In this document: piece by piece, positions 11,965 through 23,389 of the stretch
How positions within the stretch are numbered: the stretch's first letter is position 1
Layout: each line of letters opens with the position of its first letter
DNA from: Symbiodinium sp. CCMP2592
Taxonomy: Eukaryota; Sar; Dinophyceae; Suessiales; Symbiodiniaceae
Length of the DNA stretch: 64,000 nt
Direction: 5' to 3'
Assembly: GCA_905221615.1 (NCBI GenBank)
Contig: CAJNDT010005434.1
Coordinates: forward strand, 322,955-386,954
Notes under the pieces: model-generated
The model's database searches: none
Told to the model about the DNA's origin: nothing
What the model saw: the letters and a program-made list of their open reading frames with translations, nothing else
Made by a program: the position numbers and the translations under genes

Positions 11965-14900
11965 TCAGCTAGCGTCTTCCAGGAAGAGCTGTGGGGAGGC
12001 GTCCGTCACCTGCATGCTGCTTTATACCCGGAGGTTTGGAATCCGGTTCACTATAGGGTCTAAGGTCTAAGGTTTTCTGGTTTGAAGGCCTTGGGCAACA
12101 ACTGAAATGAAAGGCATGGTGTAGTAGAGCTTCGAACTTCGGATCTAAGGACTCCGACAGCTGTCATTGTCACCCCTCTCCTGCGCGCGAAACCAATCGG
12201 GCAAGAAACCCTAGACTAGAGGCAAAATCCCAGGGCTCGGACCCGCCACCAAAGACAATTCGGTGCTGAAGGATCGGGGATCCGAGTGCATCATAGCCCG
12301 AGAACAACACAAACTTAGGCTCAAGGCTCCCCGCTACCGGCCTTAATAATTACCTAGACTATTCTGGGGTCTCCTGATTATAGCTATAGTAGCATATGCC
12401 CCCAAAACCCTATTCCAATGCTTCCACGGCGCTCGCTGGACTTGCTCATCTTTGATGAGGTCTTGGACGGGTTTCTGGTGTACCGTGGAGGCCATGATGA
12501 GTGAGGATCGCTCCTTTGGAAGTCTTACTCTAGGGTTCATGATCCGGCACTACTATTGGCTTATGCAAAAAGTCACAGGAGGTTGCTACATTGTCACATT
12601 TGGGGTTTCGACTCTTGCAGAAGTTTTTAGGGGGTGGCTGACGAGTACTACAACTGTTTGAAGTCATAATGAGTAGACGCGGCACACGCTGCTCAAAGCC
12701 AAAGGCAAAAGGCACGCAAGAATCGTGCCCTTGGGCAAGAAGGCAAAGATGCAAGCTGTGGCTTCCGGCTTCGGTTTCGCTGAGCCTAACCCTAAACCCC
12801 TAAACCCCTAAACCCCTAAACCCCTATACCCTAAACCCTAAAACCCTAAACCCTAAACCCTAAACCCTAAAACCCTAAACCCTAAAACCCTAAACCCTAA
12901 AACCCTAAACCCTAAAACCCTAAACCCTAAAACCCTAAACCCTAAAACCCTAAACCCTAAAACCCTAAACCCTAAAACCCTTAAACCCTAAAACCCTAAA
13001 CCCTAAAACCCTAAACCCTAAAAACCCTAAACCCTAAAACCCTAAACCCTAAAACCCTAAACCCTAAAACCCTAAACCCTAAAAACCCTAAACCCTAAAA
13101 ACCCTAAACCCTAAACTTGGGGAGATCGTTCCATGCCGGGTTATCGAGGAATGGCTTGGAGCTTTGGGGGCTTCGCCAGGTCCTTTAAGTGCTTACGGCC
13201 AAAGGGCTTTGGGAATAGATCTGTGGCTCGGGGTTTGGCCTTTGAGGCTTTAGAGGCTTTGGTTTTTGACCCCGTGCACTTGTAGAGGTACTGGAGCTTC
13301 AGACTCTTGATGCGGGTCCAAAACAAAGCTCAGATGAGCCTGATCAAACCCGAAATGCTACAAGTGCTTCTGGTTCTGCACCATGCGTCAACTTTCGCAA
13401 TCGGGTTGACGTTGTTCTGGATGACGGTCTCCGTGACGGTCTTGTCGAAGCAATGCGTCGCTGCAATTACCACCTGAATGCTTGTCTGCTTTGGGTGGCG
13501 TTTTGCATGTGGTTTTGGCATGTTGCCGGTTGGACTAGCTCAACCCACAAATCCACACTAGCCAAGAGCCAAGAGAAGCCATCTAGAGCATGTAACTATC
13601 CTAACACCCTGAACCCCAAAACCCAACTCTTGCACTTTATACCCGAGCCTGCATGCGCTCCATCCTCCACCCCACACCCCCTACCTCCTCATGCAAGTCC
13701 CAGCGGCGTGCAGGCTCGCGTGGGTCAAGGGCAGAGCCCCAGACTTCGTCAGGGCATCGAGGAGATCGAAGGCGGCCTTTTTAGGGTTTGGGGTTTAGGG
13801 TTTAATTAGGGTTTAGGGTTAAATTAAGGTTTAGGGTTGCGAATGCCAATAGCCAGGGCGGTGTCGTGAAGGGAGGGCTTTGACGATCAGAAGAATGGCT
13901 TGTTCGTCGGGCGGTGTAAACAGTGTAAAATGTATGTACAATAAAAACAGATAGGATGTCGGGACTATATATACCAATATTGCTTGAGGGGCAAGAATGT
14001 GATCATAATATATCATAACCATGTGTGCTTTAGAAGTGTTGCGCGTTTCAATTCCAGGACAATTGTATTCATCCTTCCCAGTGTGTCCATGTCATGTGTG
14101 TCATGTTGTCGCGACAGTTAACATTTAGGTTACAAACATACTGACAGTGCCATTGCTTGTCACGGTTCTTCTTCCTGCCGTTGTGTTCGCATGATCCATC
14201 CTACCCTGCTTGCCGGCACTGCCTCTGAGGTCTTCTGTTTCTTGGATACCAGGAAAAGAACACATCGGTACCGGATTCAGGGCAGCTTGCTGAGCGGTGC
14301 GACTGAACTCAAGGATCAGGGCAAGTCAAGCGCCAGGCTTGGGCTGAGAACTGTGTTGCTTAGCAAAGCTTCCCCATATCATGGCAGGAAACGACAAGAT
14401 CATGTTCGGCAGCCTCAGACCCTAAGGTGACTTCATCCTTTCGCGAAACGCCCGCTTTCAGTGCGGATGCCTTACATGTGAGTCTGTGATGTGTCAGTCC
14501 AAACTGGTCCACTCGCCGCCTCTCTTTCCGTCTTCTGCTCCGCTTTGGACAAGTGGGACGTGGAAGGGCTGGCCAACAACGCCTTCTGAGACTGCTTTTT
14601 CCACCTGCAAGTCGGGGCGAGGGGTTGCAGGGCACCGAGAAACGAATAAAGCTCAGAGACAGATGTCGATGCAAAACGAGTCTGCGCGGATTGCGGAGCT
14701 TCCAAGCTTCGTGATCCAAGAGGCTTGAAGGACAGCTCAACGAAGTGTCTGGGAGAACCCTGCAATGCCTCTCACCGGGATTGATGATGGTCGGCCGGAG
14801 GGAATTATCGGTGTCCAGCTTCTCGAAGCGCTGGTCCATTTCAACTGGCACCTGTTACAAAGGGTGGCTTGTGGTCCAGGGCTTTAGGGACTCCCTCATG

Positions 14901-14998
14901 GCCATCGCGGCACCTGTGTGTAGTCCCGGGTGCCGGAGCTGGCCCCCACCGAACCGGCTTCGTCGGGAAACTTCTGAGTGGGCTGCGGTACTGACTGT

Positions 14999-15030
<32 letters not shown>

Positions 15031-18000
15031 CGGTGGTGGTGGCGGTGCTGCGGGCGGGGGAGCTCCACCGGCGACTGGCGGAGGAGCTCCGCATGGTGCA
15101 GCGCACGGCGGCGCTGGCACCGGCATCCCCGCGGATTGCGCGCACAGGGTAGGGGTAGCTGAAAGCTGGATTGCCTGGGTCGGCAGACAGAGGCAACTGT
15201 CGAAATGAAAATGCGCTTCCCGGAACAAAATGCCAAGAAGACGTGGTGGGAAAAAGAATCTCTAACCGACAATAACCTACACCTAGCGTTGTTAAGATGC
15301 TTACACGCTTGCATGCTTGCACTCGCACAAATGCTGACGCAAATGCAAACGCACAGAGACACAACAACAAAACCGAGTAACACACCCGCACGCACGCACG
15401 CGCACACCTGCAAAGAGTTCCTTCAAGCTCCGGGCCTCTGAGAAGAAAAATCGGGCTGAAGTTCCGGTCTTTCGTCTTGCGGAATTTCTAGTTTGGGGCT
15501 ATCGTTTAGGGTTTAGGGTTTCGGCGCTCACACTCGGACAAAGCAGGCGAGGCATATGGTTCGGAGTCTGACAATGTGAAACATGCTAAAAGGGCCAGTC
15601 ATAGGGTTTAGGGCTTAGGTATCTTCTGGATCCCTTATTAAGGGTCCCTAGAAACGATACTGAAAGAGCTTCTATAAGAAGGGTTCCTATAAGGGTCGCA
15701 GACCCGTTTCAGGAAACTGGCCACCATGCCTACCCACAGGGAGCCCGAACTGCTCACCAAGAGAGCCATAGAGTAGTTTTTTGGTAAATCTTAGGGTGTG
15801 CTTTCTCCTCATTCATCAAGCGACTGCATTAAGGGCATGAGGCTCTCTGCACCACCCTCAGCATCACCGACGCGAAGTCTCACGTCAGATGGGGTCTGCC
15901 GCCTTAATAAGACTCCCAACAGACAACCCCCGGCGCTACTTCAACCTATGCCCTGAACCCTAAGGCGAAACCTAACACCTAACCACTATGGCGCACGCTA
16001 AACCGATGACCCAAGAACTACCTAAAATCAACAGGGACATACACGACGGAAGTCTGAATAATTGGTATACTGCTATTCCCCTATTGTCCCTCTCTGCCAA
16101 TATCGAACCGTATACCCAAAAGCACTGTTTTACACATCACGGCCCTGCCAGCAGGCTGCTTCCTTCATTGCGCCTTGCGGCCGGGCTCTGTGTTTGAGAG
16201 CAGCACCCTTGCCTGGACCGTGGATTTAGGATTTAGGATCGAGGCTAAGGTTCAGGATTGTAGAAATGTGGCATAGGATCACCAGTCCAGTGAGGGTCTA
16301 AGTCTAAGATTTCCGGGTGCGGGCTTTCAGTGTCCACATTTACAGGCTTCAGCTTTTCGGGTGTTGAGCTTGAGGATGCCGGTTCGGCGGGGGGTTCGGA
16401 AAGTATCGGGTTGGGACCGAGGGGTGCTAGGTGTTTAAGGGTAAGTCCCGCTGTTTCGCCTTTATACGTCGCGAGCAGCTCCCTGCAGCCATCCAAAGAT
16501 GATCGTGCAATGGTGCTTAAACTTCTCTCTCACCATCCCTCTCTCTGGCGCACCCTTCGGCTGGTTCGCAAAGGGATCGTCGTAGAGAACCTCTTGCTCC
16601 CGCTCCTGGATCTCCTCTTGCTTAGCCTGAGCCTCGGTAGTTCGGTCTGCGGCTTGCAAGGCTTCAGGGCCTTCAGGGTGTAGGGTCTGTGCTTAAGGCT
16701 TGGGTTTCAGGATTAGCGCAGAGGATGCTTGGTTCGGCACTGAGAGCTGAGGGTTTGGGATTCTGGGGGGGGTCGTGGGGCTGCACAAGATTCCACACTG
16801 GAAGCTCGATGTTGAGCCTGGCGGAACGGTCTGTGCTCGCACGTCGTTCAGGTTGGGCCCCAAGCCTTGTTCCTCACTACCGAAGCCTGAAAGACAACAT
16901 GGACCTAGCCTTCTCTGACCTGGCTACACACACCTAACAGGGTAAGGAAAAGGTAAATGTAAACATCCAAAAGTTCCTGACTCATTGATGCCGGGTGATC
17001 TCGCTTCACAAAAATCCATGAACTCTCCACGACACTAGACAACAGAATGCTCGCAACGGAATGCATTGATCTCCCGAGGGTCTGCTGGGCCTTGCCCATT
17101 ACGCCATTGAATTCTAAAGTTGGGATTCCGTGCGCGGCTGGCACGTCGTGGATTGCGGATCTAGGATCTCGGACATGATTGACGCAGCTCGCAGCTTTTT
17201 GCATCAATGTGTAGGTGTAAACTTACGGTTTCGGTGTCGGAAAACCCTGGCCATCCATCCTAAGCGACCCTGCCAGACGATAAATGCGCCAAACTGCCAA
17301 CATCTCGTGCATCGCCTGCACATGTCCTGAGCAGAATGCTGAAGTCCACACGCGAAATGACAACTCCATCGACCTCTGTCATTCATGAAATGGCACACTA
17401 CTTCTATGTGGCTGATCCTTCGACACGAATGCATTCGCCCCCCAGACCTTTCCAAGCTGGATTTGCCCATTTGCTGGCTGCGAGGAAAGAGAACTCCCGA
17501 GAAAGTGTTAGAACAGGCTTCTTTTAGCACGGACTGACGTGCCGGCCAGCGCCCACGAACACTAAACGCTCAACCAGCCAGCACCGGAACCCGAAAGAAC
17601 TAACTCTGAAGGCTTGCAGCCCTAAACTCAAAGACTGTTGAATCCTAATCCTGCAAAGTTTTTTCCCTCAAGCCCCAAATCCCCAAGTCTAAGCGGAGGA
17701 CTTGCAGCCAGCCGCTGGACGTAAAGGAATAGGGAACTCTACACCATACCAGTCCTCTTGCTCTCTCATGTGCCAGGGGCCTTCACCCAAACCCAGAGTC
17801 CCCAACCCTGGACACAAAGTCTAAACGACCCCAAATTCCTGTTTCCTGGCAAAAACCGCGATCCATGACCCCATACAACCCCAAAGCACGACGAAACAAA
17901 ACTTGAACAGACCCTAACCCCCAAAGCCTAAAAACGAGAAACATGTAAAATCCCCCAAGCTGGCCTTTCACGCGCTCCAAGCGCTCGGCCGCCGTGGGAT

Positions 18001-19779
18001 TCAAGAGCTCCGCCTCGCCCGAGGTGGCGTCGAAGGAGAGCCTCGGAAAGAAAAGAGCTTTCGGAGTTCGGCTTAGGGTTTAGGGTTGACGGATTTAGAG
18101 ATTTAGGGTTTAGGGTTCTTCAAAGCCGGGTGTAAACATTTCTGTTGGCTTTCTAGGGGCTTCAGCCATAGAAGGCTGCAGGCAAGGCCTTCCCCTGGTT
18201 TCCATGTTTGTTTTCGAGGCTCTGGAAGGCCCTTCGGGTTTGTTTGTTGTTTACAAGACAGGTGTCAGGTTTTTAAGAAAACTAAGTAGGAGCAAAGCTT
18301 CAGGGTTGAGGGCGTTGAGCATCACACACCCGAAATCCTAAGAAGCCAGGCGCCACCCGCAGTTTGCGTGCTTTCGACTTCCTGGCTCAACCTTCAAAGC
18401 TCCCAGGTAGGCATGGGCCTACGTAGGTGGAACATGGCTTGAATGGGTTCAGGCGCTAGGCCTTCTTACATTATTACAGAGGTGCTCACAGCTCAAGGGA
18501 TGAGACTATTCTGTGAGCTTCCTACTGGTACGCTGACCATGTTCCCCTGTAACCTCCTGCCCTTCAAGCACATGCAACGACCTGCAACCACGCCAAGGAG
18601 CAAGTCACTGGGGATCTGATACCTGGCAACTTCTGCGTCTAGACTCTAGACGTTGCAGGATTAGGTTGTTGCCCTCGTGAGAAATGCATGTGCGCGGTTG
18701 CAATAGTCCCTTCTCTTCCTGCCCTTCTGAAAGTACATTCTCTGCTGATTCAACTGTCTATTTCCGATCAGCCGATAACCTTTTTCCGCGAGAATCTTCT
18801 GGAACTGGCTTAACGTTAAACTTACAGTGGCCGAGCCTCAACCCCCGATCAGTGCATGCTCCAACTCATCAGCCATATGGTGCTGGGCTGTCCTACATGA
18901 TGGTGCCTCCGATCTTCCTGCGTATGTGGGCAAAAACTACCCAAAAAAAGGGAATGGTCGTTTTGCGGATTTCAGTGGTGTTGGCCGCAGGTTCCGTGGG
19001 ATCGTTTGAACAGTGCACCGATAGGTTGGCGGTGCTTTATGGAAAATAGACATTGCACATTTTTGAGTCAGATATTTCCGTCAAGTTGCTTGATGAAAAG
19101 CTGCATCAAATCTTGTGTGAGCTTGATCTCCTTCGTCAGGCTGTCGTCTGCCAGATTCAGTACGCGCTCCAACTGCGGCTTAATCTGCACCACCAGCACG
19201 CCAAATAATGTCGACTCCAGCTGCATCGCGCGGAAAGCTTTCGCGAAGGCTTGCTGTTCTGGCGAGAGAGACCTGAACGTCGCCCTCAAGCCTAGAAGCC
19301 TGACAAAGCTAGAGGGAACCCTGAGACTCAAACACCTGTACATACAATACACCCTAACCCTGAAACCCGAATCCGTAAACGTCGGAGCCTGTGCTACAAA
19401 GGCCAAGTAACTGTCACACATTGCGAACCAGTCAGTCCATGACGCATACCCCGCTGAACCCTCTAAGCCCTAAACCTTTTTTTTTGCCACTGGACTCGAA
19501 ATCTAGCCAGAACTTTCACCCCTTGGTCAACAGGATTAAGCCCTAAACCTTTTGCATCCGGTCTGCAGCGCCTCTACCGGGTCCGCCCTCAAGCTTGAGC
19601 CCTAAACCTAAACCCTGAACCAAGCTGTAACTTGCTCTCTGAGGGTCTCAATGGCATCTTTGAACTCCTTTGGGGACGGAATCGTCGACAGATTCAAGGG
19701 TATGGTCAGCTCATCCTTGTTCTGGATGATGGCGGCATACTTCGGGTCGAAGCTGGTTGCGGACGAAACTCGTCCGATC
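11965..19779 (-). CDS. conserved protein of unknown function, 13 exons
   Basis: I recognise this as a protein family recurring in dinoflagellates and other protists; I know no firm name or function. Exons in order: 19779-19648, 19272-19090, 18622-18602, 18041-17965, 17326-17298, 16626-16534, 15174-14914, 14851-14769, 14604-14520, 13776-13708, 13473-13390, 12513-12433, 12009-11965 (TGA at 11965-11967). All phases agree, giving about 413 codons. Motifs in order: [53 protein letters not shown], a charged helix with [14 protein letters not shown], a Pro/Gln-rich linker (15174-14914, with a poly-Gln run), [65 protein letters not shown] and a short C-terminus. The two helical halves joined by a Pro/Gln linker suggest a soluble scaffold (inference). 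Of 12 introns, 8 start GC, 2 GA, 2 GT; every acceptor is AG|G. The 5' end is uncertain; earlier exons may lie above 19779. Confidence 0.85.
12785..13116 (-). repeat. interstitial telomere array inside an intron
   Basis: About 330 bp of CCCTAAA/CCCTAAAA on the plus strand, so TTTAGGG in the sense direction of the host gene. The inner part alternates 7-mer and 8-mer units with a 15-bp period. It lies wholly inside the 876-bp intron between exons 13473-13390 and 12513-12433. TTTAGGG is the plant-type telomere repeat also used by dinoflagellates. Confidence 0.9.
13784..13838 (+). repeat. short TTTAGGG run at an intron 3' end
   Basis: Several TTTAGGG units with ATTA interruptions on the plus strand. 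Seen from the minus-strand host gene it is CCCTAAA that runs directly into the acceptor CCCTAAAAAG|G of the exon starting at 13776. Confidence 0.7.
14852..14913 (-). other. 62-bp intron flanked by 9-bp direct repeat
   Basis: Short GT-AG intron of the 13-exon gene. GGCACCTGT (plus strand) occurs at 14847-14855 and again at 14909-14917, that is at both exon-intron borders, as in introners that enter with a target duplication. The spliced product is the same wherever within the repeat the cut is placed. Confidence 0.7.
15519..15553 (+). repeat. dispersed CGCTCACACTCG motif, copy 2
   Basis: TTTCGGCGCTCACACTCGGA then CAAAGCAGGCGAGGC, immediately after TTTAGGGTTTAGGG. It lies inside the 1359-bp intron between exons 16534 and 15174 of the 13-exon gene, antisense to it. 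Best-preserved copy of the motif. Confidence 0.6.
18602..18622 (-). CDS. 21-nt micro-exon of the 13-exon gene
   Basis: Reads G TAT CAG ATC CCC AGT GAC TT between CAG|G and a GC donor. It joins IK from the exon at 19090 with LSFD from the exon at 18041 to give [13 protein letters not shown], the sequence expected in the family. Each neighbour supplies exactly the missing codon bases. Confidence 0.85.
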
Positions 19780-20250
19780 CTGGGATGTGGCAGCAGAAGG
19801 CCACTTGATTCTTCGGCTCTGTTTCGGGGCCGAGGGCTTGGGGTACCGGGGGGTCCGCATCCGTGCTCTTAGAGGAACGCAACCAACTTCAAGCCAAAAT
19901 CAGCCCCTGCACACACCGCCAAACAACAGCCGGCCTGGTACATGGGAGCATGGACCTATTCTCAGCTTCGGGATATCCAAGCGGCAGAACCAGCATTGAG
20001 CTGAACTGCCTTGCCTCAGCGAAGTTCCAGTGCTATTGAAGCCGAGTTCGTCAAATGTGCGCAGGGTTTGGCATGAAAGAAATCCTGTTCCCACAAGAGC
20101 ATGATGCCCGGGAGAAGTACTGCGAGTGCCTCGAGCATCAAGACTGGTCCTGGCTCTCCTTACCTATGTTCGCGCCTCCCCGAAAGAAATGCACCTTAAA
20201 CCATCAAGAGCTTAGTGTTGTCGCTAGTTTTGTCACGGTTCGCTCTCTCT

Positions 20251-20252
<2 letters not shown>

Positions 20253-20329
<77 letters not shown>
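20253..20329. repeat. (TC)n microsatellite
   Basis: About 38 perfect TC dinucleotides. Translations of it (Leu-Ser or Arg-Glu runs) are not proteins. Confidence 0.98.
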
Positions 20330-20332
<3 letters not shown>

Positions 20333-20924
20333 GCATCCAGAATTGTGCTATTTTGGTTGTGATGATGATGATGGTGATGAATATCACTTCAATATGCTTG
20401 ATCTTTCGAATATTCCGCATTTAATTAATGGGGTTCCAGGTTTGGGTTTGGGATTAATTCTATGCCCAAGCTGACCCTGTATCTTTCACAGACCACCGTG
20501 GTTCTGCAAGTTCGGTCGGGGCATGCGTCGCATGTTTGGGTGCCCTTACCTGATAATCAGAGCAGGTTTGGGGGGCTCATGATGGCAACATTCTTCTACA
20601 GGAACACCTATTTTTTGGCTCCCACTTGTCAGCGTCGAACGACTCTTAGGAACACCTATTACCCGACATTGCCGAGATCATTACTACGATCTCTGTCGTT
20701 CCAGGGACGCGGGCCACCAACGACAGCTCGCAGCCCGACTGTCCCGAGAACCTCGGCGGCCGCGCGGTACAGTAAGGATGGTGATGGGGAGGGGTGAGGA
20801 TCTCCTGCGAGGCAGTACAGGCTGTTGCAAGGCTTAAAAAAAGGCAGGGAAGTTATAGACTATGGGCGTGCAGTATGGCCGCGTACAACACGAGCTGCTT
20901 TGGGGTTTCGGGTCGACACTTCGA

Positions 20925-22440
20925 CTGCTGGGAGAGAGCAATACATTCCGCAATTCGCGCGTAGTCGGCTCGGATGGCCCCAGACCTGTTGAACGTTGCC
21001 TCTCTGAAGTGCCTCCACCCCTAACCCCAAGACTTAAAGCCCTAAAGGCCCTTTTTTTTTGAGCACGGACTTGGAGTGTATGCCGGCAGCGAAGCTTTAG
21101 GGCAGAGCCTTCCTCAGTCACCTTAGTAGGAGCCCTCGGGGATGCACACATGAGCAACGCAAGAACTCAACTCGTACATTGTAATTTAGGTGTCAGGCTC
21201 AGGGTCTATACAGCGAGCCATGCGAAGATTTCGGGCATGTCGTCTTTGTTGTCTCAAAGCCAACCTTTCCTGCCGGTGTGCCTCTTTCAAGTCATCAAAA
21301 CTTGTAAGCAACGTCCTGTCAGAGCTAGTTTCCTCAACAGCAAGAACATTCCCCACAGCATGTGGGACCATGCGCAGGCCCTTTTTGCCACTGGACTGAA
21401 GTCTAGCCAGTTTAAGACCCCAATCATGCGCAGGCCCTAAACCCTAAACCCTAAACCCCAAAGCCCAAAAACCCAGAAGCCCAAACCCTCAAACCCCAGA
21501 GTCGCTGAAGCAATAAAGAGCTTAATTTTAATCTTCAAAACCCGCGGTGCTTCAAGCACAACCCCTGAAGCTCCGGAAAAAGCACGCAAGCCCGAGACCT
21601 TGAAATCGCAGAACCCGAAGGCCCTGAAAAAGCCCACGGTCGAGAACCTTGAGGCCGAAAGCCCTAAAGCCCGAAGAGCCAGGGAACTGGTGCGAGAGCC
21701 AGGCGTGGAGGTGCCTCTCCCCAGCGAAGGTCACGTTCGTCGACGCATTGAGCCTCATATGGAGTTTTCACGGCTTCTAGACACCAACCTCGAAGACGCA
21801 AACACTCATGACGCTTGCAGCGCCTGTGCCGTGTCGTCCGATCCTTCTGTCAGATAAACCATGTTGATCTCTGCACCCTCTCGCTGCCAAGGGTCGGAAA
21901 GGTCATGGGAGCCGACTCGGTAGTGCTAGCCACCATGGTCACGATGGGACTGTTGATGTTGGAGTCGCCGCCCGGGCCAACTACCTCTTCTTCCTGGGCT
22001 CCAGCTGGGGCTTACTGCTGTTGGCTCAAGGCGCTCACACTCCGACAAGGTTGAGGATGTATGATAAGATACTGAAGCAACTTGTAATTATTGGGCACGA
22101 CACTTGGCCCCCACCTACAGTACCTGGTGTTCCAGATTACTGTGCCTCTGAACAGCAGTGTTGTTGGTCTTTGGTTTCTTTAGCACATGGGGTTCGCGCG
22201 ACGCACGTTGACGATGCTATCCCCGATAGCTCGCAACAGCCCGCTATGCCAAAGCCTATCTTGCTTCAGTGGCTCGATGCTCACGGTTCCCTCCGGGCTG
22301 TGCGTGTCCGAACGGCGAACAGAGAAGCAGAGAGGTTTCGGCAGGAACGCCTGCACATTGCAGTCAAAGGCTTCGATCTGTCGTCTCGTGGAATGTCTAG
22401 GGGTCTGCCAGGAGGGTCTAATGGGGTTTAGGAGTCTGGA
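20925..22440 (-). CDS. possible exons of an unidentified minus-strand gene
   Basis: Four minus-strand stretches look more like protein than their surroundings but I cannot assign a family. About 22440-22200 includes EGTVSIEPLKQDRLWHSG; about 21985-21880 includes NSPIVTMVASTTESAPMTF; about 21365-21210 is a charged helix with SFDDLKEAHRQERLALRQQ; about 21020-20925 includes FNRSGAIRADYARIAECIAL. They share the direction of the gene below (ending 11965) and could be its 5' exons or a separate gene. Exon borders were not resolved, and the plus strand over 22.2-22.4 kb is also open, so the first stretch is the weakest. Confidence 0.3.
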
Positions 22441-23304
22441 GTGTGCAATTGCTGAAATTCTTCCGCTGCTGACAGCGGGCATTTAGGATGCAAAACAACT
22501 CTGTCCGAAGCTCCATTCTGGCTTTATAGACCAAGTTTAACCCCTATACTGCCAAAGGCACATGACGGGAAAGTGGTTTCACAGCAACCCAGCTGGAAGC
22601 AGCAGCGTGCATCAATACAGCTCTTATTTTAACACTAAGCCTGAAGCTTTGTTGCGGTTTGCTCTCAAGCTTTCCGGTTGCCGGCATGTCGTGGCTGGAT
22701 TGAACGTTTCAGGTGAAAGGCCGTGAAAGGCTTATGAGGCTAAGGCTATTTGCGTGTGTGCTTTTATTGAAGGGTGGCCTAGATTCTGGATTGGAGTGTT
22801 GAACTCTGGTCAGCGTTGGGATGTCAAGGTTTCAACTTTGGGGAGGTTGGGGTCCAGAGATTTGGGGCTACCTAGCGAGACAACCCGGTTCCAAACCTTG
22901 CAAAAACAGCCATGACGGAAGCGCGTGTCAATCCTTTGAAGAACGATTCGCGCTTCTCACACAAGTTTTGCCAGTGCAACGCCCAGCCACCGCTACTCGA
23001 TAGAACAGCTATGATCCTAAAACCGAAGCCCTGGACCCTGAACCAGACATCCCACATTGAAAACGGACGAAAGATTGACCCTGCCTCGTGGAAGAGTTTG
23101 CGATAATGAAACCTTCCGCGGTGGTGAGAGTCTCAGTATCTAATTACCCAGATAACCCTAAGTTAAAAATCTTGAACTCATAGGGCGTATTACGAAGAGC
23201 GACAAGGTGCAGTTCCTAATGGGGCTGTCGGGCTCTCTGAGCTCAGGGCTGCCGACTCGGGAGTCGAGGGACTCCATGTTCCAAAAGACCCAGTACAGTA
23301 GAAG

Positions 23305-23389
23305 CCAGAAAGTTGGAATATCATTATCGTAACCCCTTTAAGGCAAATTATAGGGGATCCTACCATTAATCCATATTCCAACTTTCCGG
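23305..23389. mobile_element. MITE-like element, arms GAAAGTTGGAATAT
   Basis: GAAAGTTGGAATATCATTA on the left (from 23308) is answered by TAATCCATATTCCAACTTTC on the right (to 23386). The 85-bp palindrome has an AT-rich loop with CCCCTTTAAGG and GGGGATCC. No coding capacity. Confidence 0.65.

Noticed and set aside
22021-22030. TTGGCTCAAG, last 10 nt of the spliced leader, plus strand
   Set aside because: Shorter match, not followed by a convincing gene, and overlaps the dispersed CGCTCACAC motif; probably chance.
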